Origin: an uncultured SAR116 cluster alpha proteobacterium
Lineage (GTDB): Bacteria; Pseudomonadota; Alphaproteobacteria; Puniceispirillales; Puniceispirillaceae
Length of the DNA: 64,000 nt
Assembly (NCBI GenBank): GCA_902622515.1
Contig: CACNQE010000003.1
Span: 1-64,000 of the forward strand
Reading direction: 5' to 3'
This document shows positions 17,072 through 24,409 of this stretch, piece by piece (position 1 is the first letter of the stretch; the number at the start of each line of letters is the position of its first letter). Under the pieces are notes generated by a model. That model had not been told where the DNA came from and searched no databases. It saw only the letters and a program-made list of their open reading frames with translations. Made by a program: the position numbers and the translations under genes.

Positions 17072-18049
17072 GTGGCATCTACCCGAAAATTAAGCACAGA
17101 GGAAGTAAATGCGCTGATTGAAGGTCTAGATGGAGAGGACGAAGGCTCAACAATTTCTGACGGAATAGACGATAGTAATATAAGACCATTTAAATTTGGA
17201 TCCGATGACTTATCCTTGATGGGCGATTATTATGCACTTCGCATGATTAATGAACGCTTTGCAAGATTTGCTAGAAGCGTTTTTCTCCCAATGCTTAGGC
17301 TTCAACCTCGTATCTCTTCTTTTCCCCCAGAGGTAAAATCCTTCGATGAATATGCTGCTAATATTGATGGTTTTATGAGCATGAATATCAGTAGGATGGA
17401 AGAATTACGAGGCAATATGATGATGGTAATTGATCCCTCGTTTATTTCTATTCTAACAAACGCATATTATGGTGGTAAAATTGAGCCTTTAAAAAGCAGA
17501 CGGTCAGAATTTACAACCACTGAAGATAGATTAATTGAACTAATAACAAAAGGTCTTAATAAGGTTTTACAAGATGCTTGGAATGATTTAACACCAACAA
17601 CAATTACTTATCAAAGTAGAGAAATCAATCCACAATTTGCATCATTCGTTGATGGCACGGATTTGGTGATTATATGCTCTTTTGTTATTCAATTACCCAA
17701 TACCGATGCTGCCAGTTTTGATATCATATATCCTTTGCAAATACTAAAACCAATCGCATCACAACTTCGTTCGCGTGTACAATCTGATATTTCTTATGAC
17801 GATGACAGTTGGCGAGAGGAAATGGAAAAAGCAGTACTGGAAATACCACTTAGAATAAAGGCAAAGTTAAGTGAGCCAAAACTGTCAATGAAAGCACTAA
17901 TTAATTTGAAACAAGGTGATGTTTTTCCAATTCAAATTGGCGAGGGTGTTGAAATACTCATGGATGAAGAGTTATTATTTAGAGGGGAAATTGGAGAAGT
18001 TAGCGGTCAAGCAGCAATTAATTTAACCTCTAGAATTAGAAAAATATAA
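17072..18049 (+). CDS. fliM: flagellar motor switch protein FliM
   Basis: FliM forms the C-ring wall and binds phosphorylated CheY. The N-terminal CheY-binding peptide is visible (LSTEEVNALIEGL), followed by the middle CheC-like domain with NERFARFARSVFLPMLRLQP and the C-terminal SpoA domain with NLKQGDVFPIQIG. The start codon is GTG, preceded by an AGGAG element about 9 bases upstream. The 325-residue length is normal. Confidence 0.97.
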   Translation: MASTRKLSTEEVNALIEGLDGEDEGSTISDGIDDSNIRPFKFGSDDLSLMGDYYALRMINERFARFARSVFLPMLRLQPRISSFPPEVKSFDEYAANIDGFMSMNISRMEELRGNMMMVIDPSFISILTNAYYGGKIEPLKSRRSEFTTTEDRLIELITKGLNKVLQDAWNDLTPTTITYQSREINPQFASFVDGTDLVIICSFVIQLPNTDAASFDIIYPLQILKPIASQLRSRVQSDISYDDDSWREEMEKAVLEIPLRIKAKLSEPKLSMKALINLKQGDVFPIQIGEGVEILMDEELLFRGEIGEVSGQAAINLTSRIRKI

Positions 18050-18104
18050 TAAGAATAAAACTGGTATAATAGGCCATTGTAAAAAAAACAGAAAGGACAA
18101 TAAG

Positions 18105-18404
18105 ATGTCTGAGGAAACAGAAAACCAGAGTGAAGAGAATGTCGGCTATGATAATTTGCGGATTTTGGAAAATATAGAAGTTAATCTTACAGTGGAAGTT
18201 GGCAGTGCTGAGTTAAAGATTAGAGATTTATTAAGATTAAATGAAGGTTCTGTTATTGAGCTCGACAGATTAGCTGGCGACCCGTTAGATATTTTAGCAA
18301 ATGGAACTATGATTGCTAAGGGAGAGGTCGTGATGGTTGGCGAACGTTTTGGAATTCGATTCTCTGAAATAGTTTCTCCTGAAAAAAGAGTTGAAAATCT
18401 CTAG
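18105..18404 (+). CDS. fliN: flagellar motor switch protein FliN
   Basis: FliN forms the base of the C-ring and helps dock export complexes. The 99-residue product is nearly all SpoA domain: VNLTVEVGSAELKIRDLLRL, then GSVIELDRLAGDPLDILANG, then GEVVMVGERFGIRFSEI. An AGAAAGGA element precedes the ATG. It is the last gene of the fliKLMN unit; a regulatory gap with a FleQ-like box and a new sigma-54 promoter follows. Confidence 0.97.
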   Translation: MSEETENQSEENVGYDNLRILENIEVNLTVEVGSAELKIRDLLRLNEGSVIELDRLAGDPLDILANGTMIAKGEVVMVGERFGIRFSEIVSPEKRVENL

Positions 18405-18423
18405 AAATATCAATTTGTTTCGT

Positions 18424-18450
18424 TGTCATAAGTATGTCAATATTATGACA
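18424..18450. repeat. inverted repeat containing a FleQ-box-like site
   Basis: TGTCATAA (18424-18431) and TTATGACA (18443-18450) form 8-base arms around 11 bases. Nested in it, GTCAATATTATGAC (18436-18449) fits the Pseudomonas FleQ box pattern GTCA-N6-TGAC. The site is about 100 bases upstream of the fliO sigma-54 promoter, a typical enhancer distance. Confidence 0.55.
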
Positions 18451-18544
18451 TAACAATTAGAATGTTAAAAAATATTCTTTATAAACATTATTTTGATCAA
18501 AAATTACAATATGTTACCAATTAATATCGTTTTAGAGAACATTA

Positions 18545-18559
18545 TGGCATGAGTTTTGC
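18545..18559 (+). promoter_or_regulatory. sigma-54 promoter of fliOPQR-flhB
   Basis: TGGCATGAGTTTTGC is a near-perfect -24/-12 element, with GG at 18546-18547 and GC at 18558-18559, 12 bases apart. The fliO ATG is 41 bases further on. Confidence 0.85.
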
Positions 18560-18600
18560 CTTTGTAAATCACTTTATTAGATTGAAGGATTTACACAGAT

Positions 18601-19071
18601 ATGGTTGCCATAAATCCATTTAGTTACGAACAAGTCACCATAATATTCATATTTCTATCAATTCTGTTAGGCATTCTTCTTTTTGTGCGTAAAAATAGGG
18701 GTCGATTTAGTATCACGTTACAAAATGAGAAAGCAATTTTTGTAATGGAAGATACTGCCATCAGTCCATCTGAACGTTTAAGATTGATAAAGGTAGGAGA
18801 TGAAATCTTTTTAATGGCTTCTAGCAAAGGGGTTTCTGCCCAGCTCGTAAAGCTTGATACAGAGAATAGTATTTCAAAGCAAACCAAATTAGATAATCAA
18901 CAAACCACAAATATCAATCAATCTCCGCTAAGTGAAAGCAAAGTTAAACAGCACGATAAGTTAGAGCTAACAGCAAAAAGTGCAAATGTCAGTCTGACCC
19001 AAACAAAATCAATATTCGATGCAATAAAGCAAGCTCGCACTAAAAACCCATTATTAGGATTAAATAAATGA
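18601..19071 (+). CDS. fliO: flagellar biosynthesis protein FliO
   Basis: FliO is a small membrane protein that helps assemble the FliP ring of the export gate. It has one N-terminal membrane helix (about residues 10-28). A compact basic/beta region typical of FliO follows (LQNEKAIFVMEDTAISPSER, then LIKVGDEIFLMASSKGVSAQ), and then a Ser/Lys/Gln-rich tail. The 156-residue length is slightly above usual. It overlaps fliP by four bases (ATGA). Confidence 0.85.
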   Translation: MVAINPFSYEQVTIIFIFLSILLGILLFVRKNRGRFSITLQNEKAIFVMEDTAISPSERLRLIKVGDEIFLMASSKGVSAQLVKLDTENSISKQTKLDNQQTTNINQSPLSESKVKQHDKLELTAKSANVSLTQTKSIFDAIKQARTKNPLLGLNK

Positions 19072-19904
19072 ATAAAAAATTGAGATTTAACATAATGGGG
19101 AAAATTCTAAAACATAGTCTACGGCTTAAAAACGTATTCTTTCTGGGCTGCTTTTTTTCTTTAAGCGTATTAAGTTTTGACAATGCATTCGCGCAATCAG
19201 CACTGGAGACAAGTCTATCTGGCTTGCCTGTGTTAAATGTAATGAATGGTGATGGAGAAGCTGGAACTACCTATTCACTATCCTTACAAATACTAGCATT
19301 AATGACTGCATTGACAGTCCTTCCCTCTCTAGTCTTAGGAATGACTTCATTTACCAGAGTGATTATTGTTTTATCTATTTTAAGGCAAGCAATGGGGACG
19401 CAACAAACACCCCCTAATCAAGTCCTTATCGCAATTGCACTATTTTTAACTTTTTTTATTATGGCGCCAACATTTGAGACTTTATATGATAAAGCTATCT
19501 CACCCTATCTCGAAGGAGAGATGACTGCAGATGTTGCCCTATCAGATGGCACTAATGTAATGAAAAGATTCTTAGTACAAAATACAAGAATAACCGACCT
19601 AAATATGTTTTCAGATATGGTTGGTATTTCAAATTATGAGTCACCAGAGGCTGTTCCTTTATCTGTGTTACTGCCAGCTTTTATCACTTCAGAATTAAAA
19701 ACTGCTTTTCAGATAGGGTTCCTACTATTTCTACCATTCTTAGTAATTGATATGGTAATCGCTTCTATTTTGATGTCTCTTGGAATGATGATGCTCAGCC
19801 CAATGCTGGTAGCTATGCCATTCAAATTACTTTTATTCGTATTAGTTGATGGCTGGTCAATGACAGTTGGCTCACTCGTAGCTACTTATTCTATTGGAGG
19901 ATAA
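19068..19904 (+). CDS. fliP: flagellar export gate protein FliP
   Basis: FliP is the main component of the export gate in the MS ring. A signal sequence ending near AFAQSA is followed by the conserved SLQILALMTALTVLPSLVL, MTSFTRVIIVLSILRQAMGT and, near the end, LGMMMLSPMLVAMPFKLLLF. The 278-residue length includes about 25 extra N-terminal residues. A second ATG (codon 10) is possible, but the first overlaps the fliO stop. Confidence 0.97.
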   Translation: MNKKLRFNIMGKILKHSLRLKNVFFLGCFFSLSVLSFDNAFAQSALETSLSGLPVLNVMNGDGEAGTTYSLSLQILALMTALTVLPSLVLGMTSFTRVIIVLSILRQAMGTQQTPPNQVLIAIALFLTFFIMAPTFETLYDKAISPYLEGEMTADVALSDGTNVMKRFLVQNTRITDLNMFSDMVGISNYESPEAVPLSVLLPAFITSELKTAFQIGFLLFLPFLVIDMVIASILMSLGMMMLSPMLVAMPFKLLLFVLVDGWSMTVGSLVATYSIGG

Positions 19905-19905
19905 A

Positions 19906-20184
19906 TTGAATAGCGCAAATTTATTTGATCAGAATGTAGAATTTTTAAGAATAGCCTTTTGGCAAATCATTTTAGCAGCTGGGCCATTACTGGCTATTGG
20001 TCTCGCTGTTGGTCTCACTATAGGCATTATACAAGCAGCCACTTCAATAAACGAAATGACCTTAAGTTTTGTTCCAAAACTAGTTATCGTAATGATATCT
20101 TTTGGCTTTCTTTCGAATTTTATTTTAACCCAGCTCACCGATTATTTTGGTTTTATTTTTGACCAAATTGCTAATATTAGCTAA
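19906..20184 (+). CDS. fliQ: flagellar export gate protein FliQ
   Basis: FliQ is a two-helix membrane subunit of the export gate. The product has hydrophobic hairpins at about 18-40 and 54-76 and the conserved GLTIGIIQAATSINEMTLSF. I start it at TTG 19906 because GGAGG (19896-19900) lies 5 bases upstream, overlapping the end of fliP; an in-frame TTG at 19894 falls before that site. This gives 92 residues, the usual size. Confidence 0.94.
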   Translation: MNSANLFDQNVEFLRIAFWQIILAAGPLLAIGLAVGLTIGIIQAATSINEMTLSFVPKLVIVMISFGFLSNFILTQLTDYFGFIFDQIANIS

Positions 20185-20190
20185 TTTGAT

Positions 20191-21012
20191 ATGCTTCCCA
20201 TTACTGCTCAAACTATTACCACATTTCCAGGACTGGAGTTACAAGGCCTGATTACCATGGCCTTACAATTTTTTGTAGCAATGTTGAGAATTGGCGCATT
20301 TTTAATTTCGTCCCCTCTTCTTGGTGCAAGATGGGTTCCCCTACAAGTGAGATTGACCATGGGTGTAATGCTTACGATGGTTATTTGGCAATATACAACT
20401 CCTGTGAGTATAGAAGTGTTAACTTCTTATAAATCAATAATAATTATATTCTCAGAAATTGCTATTGGGCTTTCTGCTGGCCTAATTCTAACTATCTGGT
20501 TTGCCGCTATTTTGTTGGCTGGGGAAAAAGTAGCAGCATCGTCGGGATTAAGTTTTGCGGCGCAAATAGACCCCGCCACTGGTGGTCAAACACCAGTTGT
20601 TAGTCAGATTTTTTATCTTTTTTTATTAGTTTTATTTACAAGTACCGATGGACATCTAATTGCCATAAGCACGTTGCTAGACTCATATAGAATTTTACCA
20701 ATTGGCATTATTCCTTCGTTTGAAATCTTCATATCATCTGGCATTCAAGCAGCAGGTACCATGTTTTATGCAGCTTCAATCATAATGCTACCATTTTCAG
20801 TAGTCTTATTATTGACTAATGTAAGTATAGGTATAATTACACGTTCTGCACCATCCTTGAATTTATTCTCAATTGGTTTTTCAATAACTCTTATTGGGGT
20901 TTTCTTCGTTTTATATTTTTCTACAACATCATTGGCAAACTCTATCAGTGATCTGACAAATGCAAGCCTGCTCAACCTCAGAGAAATAATAGGAGGATTG
21001 GTTAATGGCTGA
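20191..21012 (+). CDS. fliR: flagellar export gate protein FliR
   Basis: FliR is a polytopic membrane protein of the export gate. The product has about six hydrophobic helices and family signatures including FFVAMLRIGAFLISSPLLGA, GEKVAASSGLSFAAQIDPAT and LLLTNVSIGIITRSAPSLNL. The 273-residue length is normal. It overlaps flhB by eight bases, a common coupling in which FliR and FlhB work together. Confidence 0.97.
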   Translation: MLPITAQTITTFPGLELQGLITMALQFFVAMLRIGAFLISSPLLGARWVPLQVRLTMGVMLTMVIWQYTTPVSIEVLTSYKSIIIIFSEIAIGLSAGLILTIWFAAILLAGEKVAASSGLSFAAQIDPATGGQTPVVSQIFYLFLLVLFTSTDGHLIAISTLLDSYRILPIGIIPSFEIFISSGIQAAGTMFYAASIIMLPFSVVLLLTNVSIGIITRSAPSLNLFSIGFSITLIGVFFVLYFSTTSLANSISDLTNASLLNLREIIGGLVNG

Positions 21013-22153
21013 AGAATCACAAGATGGTCAGGATAAAACCGAAGAACCCTCCCAACGAAAAATAGATAAAGCTAAAGAAGATGGTCAGGTATTACAATCA
21101 AAAGAGATGTTCGTATTCACCTCCATCGCTATGGGTCTTATAATTTTTTTATTTATTCCAGAGGTAGCACTACCAGGAATGAGTGAGTGGGGAAAATTCT
21201 TTCAGATTGAAAGCAAAGAGCAATTATACAATCTTCCTTACTCACGCTTATACCAAGTCTTTGAGATTATAATAATTATCGCTTTATTCGTGGGAATTCC
21301 ATTGATGGTGGTGAGTCTTCTGACACAAATGGCTGTTGGAGGAATAAATTTTGCTCCAAAAGCAGCAACCTTTAAGGGTAACAAAATTAACCCCATAAAG
21401 GGTTTAAAAAGAATATTCTCCATTAAAGGGTTGGTCGAACTTGGAAAATCTATTCTTAAGGTTGTGCTATTAGTTGGCCTTTCAACACTTGTGATTTACA
21501 TAATGCTTCCACAGTTGCTAATGATCTCACATGGCACACTCAATAGCGCATTGGAAATCATGTATTATGCATTTCCATTTCTTATTGGAACCCTCTTAGC
21601 TGCATTAGCAATTATCGCAGCCATTGATTATTTCTGGCAAAGACACGTTCATATTGAACAATTAAAAATGACTAAGCAAGAAGTGAAAGATGAGCATAAG
21701 CAAACTGACGGCTCTCCAGAGGTGAAAGCAAAGATCCGACGCATGCAAATGGAAAAATCAAGAGAATCCAGCAAACAAAGAGAAGCACTTGAGAATGTTT
21801 CCAATGCAACAGCAGTTATCACGAACCCTACTCATTTTGCCGTGGCCTTAAAATATAATCCTGGTGAAATTGGTGCTCCAACCATTATCGCGATGGGTCA
21901 AGGAGCCATCGCAAGACAGATAATGGAGCGAGCAAATGAGCACAAAATTACTATCTTCCGTAGTCCACTACTCGCGAGAGCTCTTTATTTTACAGGGGAG
22001 ATTGGCAATGAGATTTCTGATAAACTTTACAATGCTGTCGCTATTGCCCTAGCTTACATATACAGAATTGAGCAAGGGCAAACTGCAGAGGAGCCTGATA
22101 TTACAATACCTGATGAATTAACTTTTGACGAATTTGGTAATATAGAAAAATAA
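21005..22153 (+). CDS. flhB: flagellar export switch protein FlhB
   Basis: FlhB controls substrate specificity of the export gate and cleaves itself at NPTH. The N-terminal region (DKTEEPSQRKIDKAKEDGQV), four membrane helices and the cytoplasmic domain are present. The autocleavage motif NPTHFAVALKY is intact near residue 275. The length of 382 residues is normal. The GAGGATTGGTTA before the ATG lies within fliR. Confidence 0.98.
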   Translation: MAEESQDGQDKTEEPSQRKIDKAKEDGQVLQSKEMFVFTSIAMGLIIFLFIPEVALPGMSEWGKFFQIESKEQLYNLPYSRLYQVFEIIIIIALFVGIPLMVVSLLTQMAVGGINFAPKAATFKGNKINPIKGLKRIFSIKGLVELGKSILKVVLLVGLSTLVIYIMLPQLLMISHGTLNSALEIMYYAFPFLIGTLLAALAIIAAIDYFWQRHVHIEQLKMTKQEVKDEHKQTDGSPEVKAKIRRMQMEKSRESSKQREALENVSNATAVITNPTHFAVALKYNPGEIGAPTIIAMGQGAIARQIMERANEHKITIFRSPLLARALYFTGEIGNEISDKLYNAVAIALAYIYRIEQGQTAEEPDITIPDELTFDEFGNIEK

Positions 22154-22197
22154 ATGATAAAAATAATAAATTAATAGGTTTAGGTAAAGATAAGAAA

Positions 22198-22416
22198 ATG
22201 GCACGTAACCCGAAAAGTATTGGTGAGATGATTTCAACTGTTACTTTCTTTGGTGTAGGTCTAGCTTGTATACTGCAAGCCTTAGCCTTTAATGAAGAGG
22301 GATTGACAATCAGAAGCTACATAAGTGTGTTTGCAGGACTTTTATGTGTTATGGGAGGTCTTCGTTTTGTAATAGCAGATATAATTTATAGAGTTAAAAA
22401 AAGAAAACGCAAATGA
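22198..22416 (+). CDS. small two-helix membrane protein, unknown
   Basis: I do not recognise this 72-residue protein. It has two hydrophobic segments (about residues 12-30 and 40-60) and a strongly basic tail (YRVKKRKRK), so the C-terminus is probably cytoplasmic. It follows flhB by 44 bases and overlaps the next gene by four bases (ATGA), so it belongs to a transcript continuing from the fliO-flhB unit. A membrane adaptor role near the flagellar base is only a contextual guess. Confidence 0.65.
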   Translation: MARNPKSIGEMISTVTFFGVGLACILQALAFNEEGLTIRSYISVFAGLLCVMGGLRFVIADIIYRVKKRKRK

Positions 22417-22643
22417 ATACCACTAAAAATAATGAAGTTAAATCTCAACTAAGTGCCCAACACGTAAATTGTTTTCGGTGTGAGTATTTATTCATAACGC
22501 ATGAAAAAAACAAACGGTATGGGTGCAAAAAATTTGGGTTTAAGGGACCTTATTTTCCCTCAATTACAGTATTTTCAACAACTGGCACGAAATGTGCTTA
22601 TTTCACATTGAAAAAGCGACTTAAAAATGGCAAGTCGTATTAA
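22413..22643 (+). CDS. small four-cysteine protein, possible zinc-binding
   Basis: The 76-residue protein has a CFRCEYLFIT start, then GCKKFGFKGPYFPS and a final cysteine (TKCAYF), giving C-x2-C...C...C. I recall short conserved proteins with this CxxC, GCxxFGFK and PS layout in several proteobacteria, some mis-annotated as uracil-DNA glycosylase. It is far too short to be an enzyme of that kind. Metal binding is inferred from the cysteine spacing. It is translationally coupled to the preceding small membrane protein gene. Confidence 0.7.
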   Translation: MNTTKNNEVKSQLSAQHVNCFRCEYLFITHEKNKRYGCKKFGFKGPYFPSITVFSTTGTKCAYFTLKKRLKNGKSY

Positions 22644-22663
22644 ATTAAATCCAGGGGTAGAGA

Positions 22664-23401
22664 ATGAGCACGGATTATAATGCAGTTCAAGAAAGCATCA
22701 AAATTGCCCTTGATGCAGCTGATGCGGCTACAGATGTCACAGCCGAATATAATAAGATTAGACGAGACCATAAAAAGTTGGAGAATTCAATGAATCAATC
22801 TCAGCGATTTATTTCTATAATTTTTGCTAGTTCTGTTGCAGCAGCAATAGCTGCCCTGGTTTTTGCAGGATTAATCTATTTTAGAACCTTGGCTGAGCTT
22901 ACTACAATGACAACAACAAGCAGAGAGGCACTGATTGTTTTTGCTGAAAATGTTGATAATATGAACGGTTCATTGGAGAGGCTTGAAGCTTCTCTTGAAA
23001 CCCAAACCGAGCTTGTTTCCTTGAATAAAACTCTAATTAACGAGCTGGGCTCATTAAAACAAGTAATTGCTGACTCGAATATTTCTATGGCCTCAAAATT
23101 AGATTCTACAGCCAATGCCCTAACAACAAGTAACGGCTCTCTTGCAGAATCACTGACTAAAGCAATTGCAAATGAATTGAATAGTCAAAATCGGAAAATG
23201 TTAGGACAATTGCAGAAAATTGAGAACCTGACTATTGATTCTATGTCCCAATTATCTGCTCGCGTCGCTAGTGACCAAACGTTATCTAAAGTGGCAGGAA
23301 GCCAACAAGTATTAGCAAAGCGATTAGATGGTCTTGCAACTCAAAACCAAGAAATACTTAAACAAATGGAAACGCGTGACAACAAGATTAGTTTTCCTTG
23401 A
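22664..23401 (+). CDS. membrane-anchored coiled-coil protein, unknown
   Basis: I do not recognise a family. The 245-residue protein has a cytoplasmic N-terminal helix of about 45 residues and one membrane helix (about 48-70, SIIFASSVAAAIAALVFAGL). A long helical, heptad-like region follows to the end, rich in Leu, Ser, Asn, Gln and Glu. A strong GGGG ribosome site precedes the ATG. This layout resembles membrane-bound scaffold or chemotaxis-like signalling rods, but no receptor or HAMP signature is visible. It is the third of four co-directional unknown genes after flhB. Confidence 0.7.
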   Translation: MSTDYNAVQESIKIALDAADAATDVTAEYNKIRRDHKKLENSMNQSQRFISIIFASSVAAAIAALVFAGLIYFRTLAELTTMTTTSREALIVFAENVDNMNGSLERLEASLETQTELVSLNKTLINELGSLKQVIADSNISMASKLDSTANALTTSNGSLAESLTKAIANELNSQNRKMLGQLQKIENLTIDSMSQLSARVASDQTLSKVAGSQQVLAKRLDGLATQNQEILKQMETRDNKISFP

Positions 23402-23446
23402 TACAACCAACTGATTTGGTAATTCGGTGCAATTGGATCATTATCA

Positions 23447-24289
23447 ATGACATATGCAGAAGAAAACTTACAGGTACAAGAAACTGTAAATGAGAGTACT
23501 CTCTCTCCAAATGTTGAAGCAGATAGTAATAAGGATGTCGCCCAGCACTTCATTTGCATCAAAGAAGTTCGTCCTGTTTCTCGTGCAAAAGCGCTTCGAC
23601 TAAAAACTGGAGATGTAATCGTTGGTATAGAAGGCAAGACCTTTTTGGGTAGTGTCGAAGAGTTACTAGATATATTTGATGAAATCAACGAAGAAGAAGG
23701 CGCTTTATTAACCATTTGGAGAGCAGGCGTCAGTTTTAACCTAATTATCTTTGGGCCTCTTGGGTGTGTGTTTGAGTTTACCTCAGATGAGGTAACACAA
23801 GCTGTTCATTCAGCAATTCCTGATATAAAAATGGATGATATTAAAGAATATACAACATTTGAATTGCTTCGGAATATTGATGGTGAATGTAATATCTTTG
23901 ATACTAAGGTATCACAATTGGGTATTTACCTTCCTCCAGTTTGGCTTATCCAACAACGTCTATGGGAACCATTATTTGCTACAATGGCAGTTTATATAGT
24001 TACACTAATAGTTCACTGGGCATTATTTTTGATAGCCGGAGTGTTGTTGGCTATTTACTTTCGTCGTGCTCAATTAATCTTACTTCGTAGTTTTAGTTTA
24101 TATAAAGGAAAGATAATCTGGATGATTATTGCTGAAAAAACTATGCTAGATGCACAAAAAATTGCTCGTTCATTCGATCCAAATATAACCTTCAAACCAG
24201 ATCTTGTTGGTCCACCTGCACCTATTGCATTAGATCCTGGAAAGAAAAAGAAAAAGAAAAAACGAAAGTCATCTATTCCAAGTCAATAG
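23447..24289 (+). CDS. PDZ-like domain membrane protein, unknown
   Basis: Residues about 35-105 resemble a PDZ domain: RPVSRAKALRLKTGDVIVGI fits the carboxylate-binding and GD-x-I region seen in HtrA and RseP. No protease domain accompanies it. One or two membrane helices lie at about 178-210, followed by a basic cytoplasmic tail ending in a run of lysines. There is no signal peptide, so the PDZ part may face the cytoplasm if the single-pass topology is right. The gene closes the post-flhB module, upstream of the convergent tRNA gene. The PDZ call is moderate; the function is unknown. Confidence 0.65.
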   Translation: MTYAEENLQVQETVNESTLSPNVEADSNKDVAQHFICIKEVRPVSRAKALRLKTGDVIVGIEGKTFLGSVEELLDIFDEINEEEGALLTIWRAGVSFNLIIFGPLGCVFEFTSDEVTQAVHSAIPDIKMDDIKEYTTFELLRNIDGECNIFDTKVSQLGIYLPPVWLIQQRLWEPLFATMAVYIVTLIVHWALFLIAGVLLAIYFRRAQLILLRSFSLYKGKIIWMIIAEKTMLDAQKIARSFDPNITFKPDLVGPPAPIALDPGKKKKKKKRKSSIPSQ

Positions 24290-24318
24290 GCAAAAACAAA
24301 TATTAAAAAATTATCTGT

Positions 24319-24395
24319 TGGTGGGCCCGGCAGGACTCGAACCTGCAACAACACGGTTATGAGCCGTGGGTTCTAACCAATTGAACTACAGGCCC
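24319..24395 (-). tRNA. tRNA with CAU anticodon (Ile2 or elongator Met)
   Basis: The minus strand reads as a complete 77-base tRNA. The acceptor stem is GGGCCTG paired with CGGGCCC, with discriminator A and an encoded CCA. The anticodon loop is CTCATAA and the T-arm is GCAGGTTCGAGTCCTGC. The D-stem GTTC/GAAC replaces the common GCTC/GAGC with pairing kept. A CAU anticodon could be elongator methionine or the lysidine-modified isoleucine tRNA. The unusual initiator features (unpaired first base, three G-C pairs under the anticodon) are absent. It sits immediately downstream of rpoD. Confidence 0.9.
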
Positions 24396-24409
24396 TGAAC
24401 AGATAACCA

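Noticed and set aside
18424-18450. inverted repeat as a rho-independent terminator after fliN
   Set aside because: The stem is AT-rich and no T-run follows; its FleQ-box content and distance to the next promoter favour a regulatory site.
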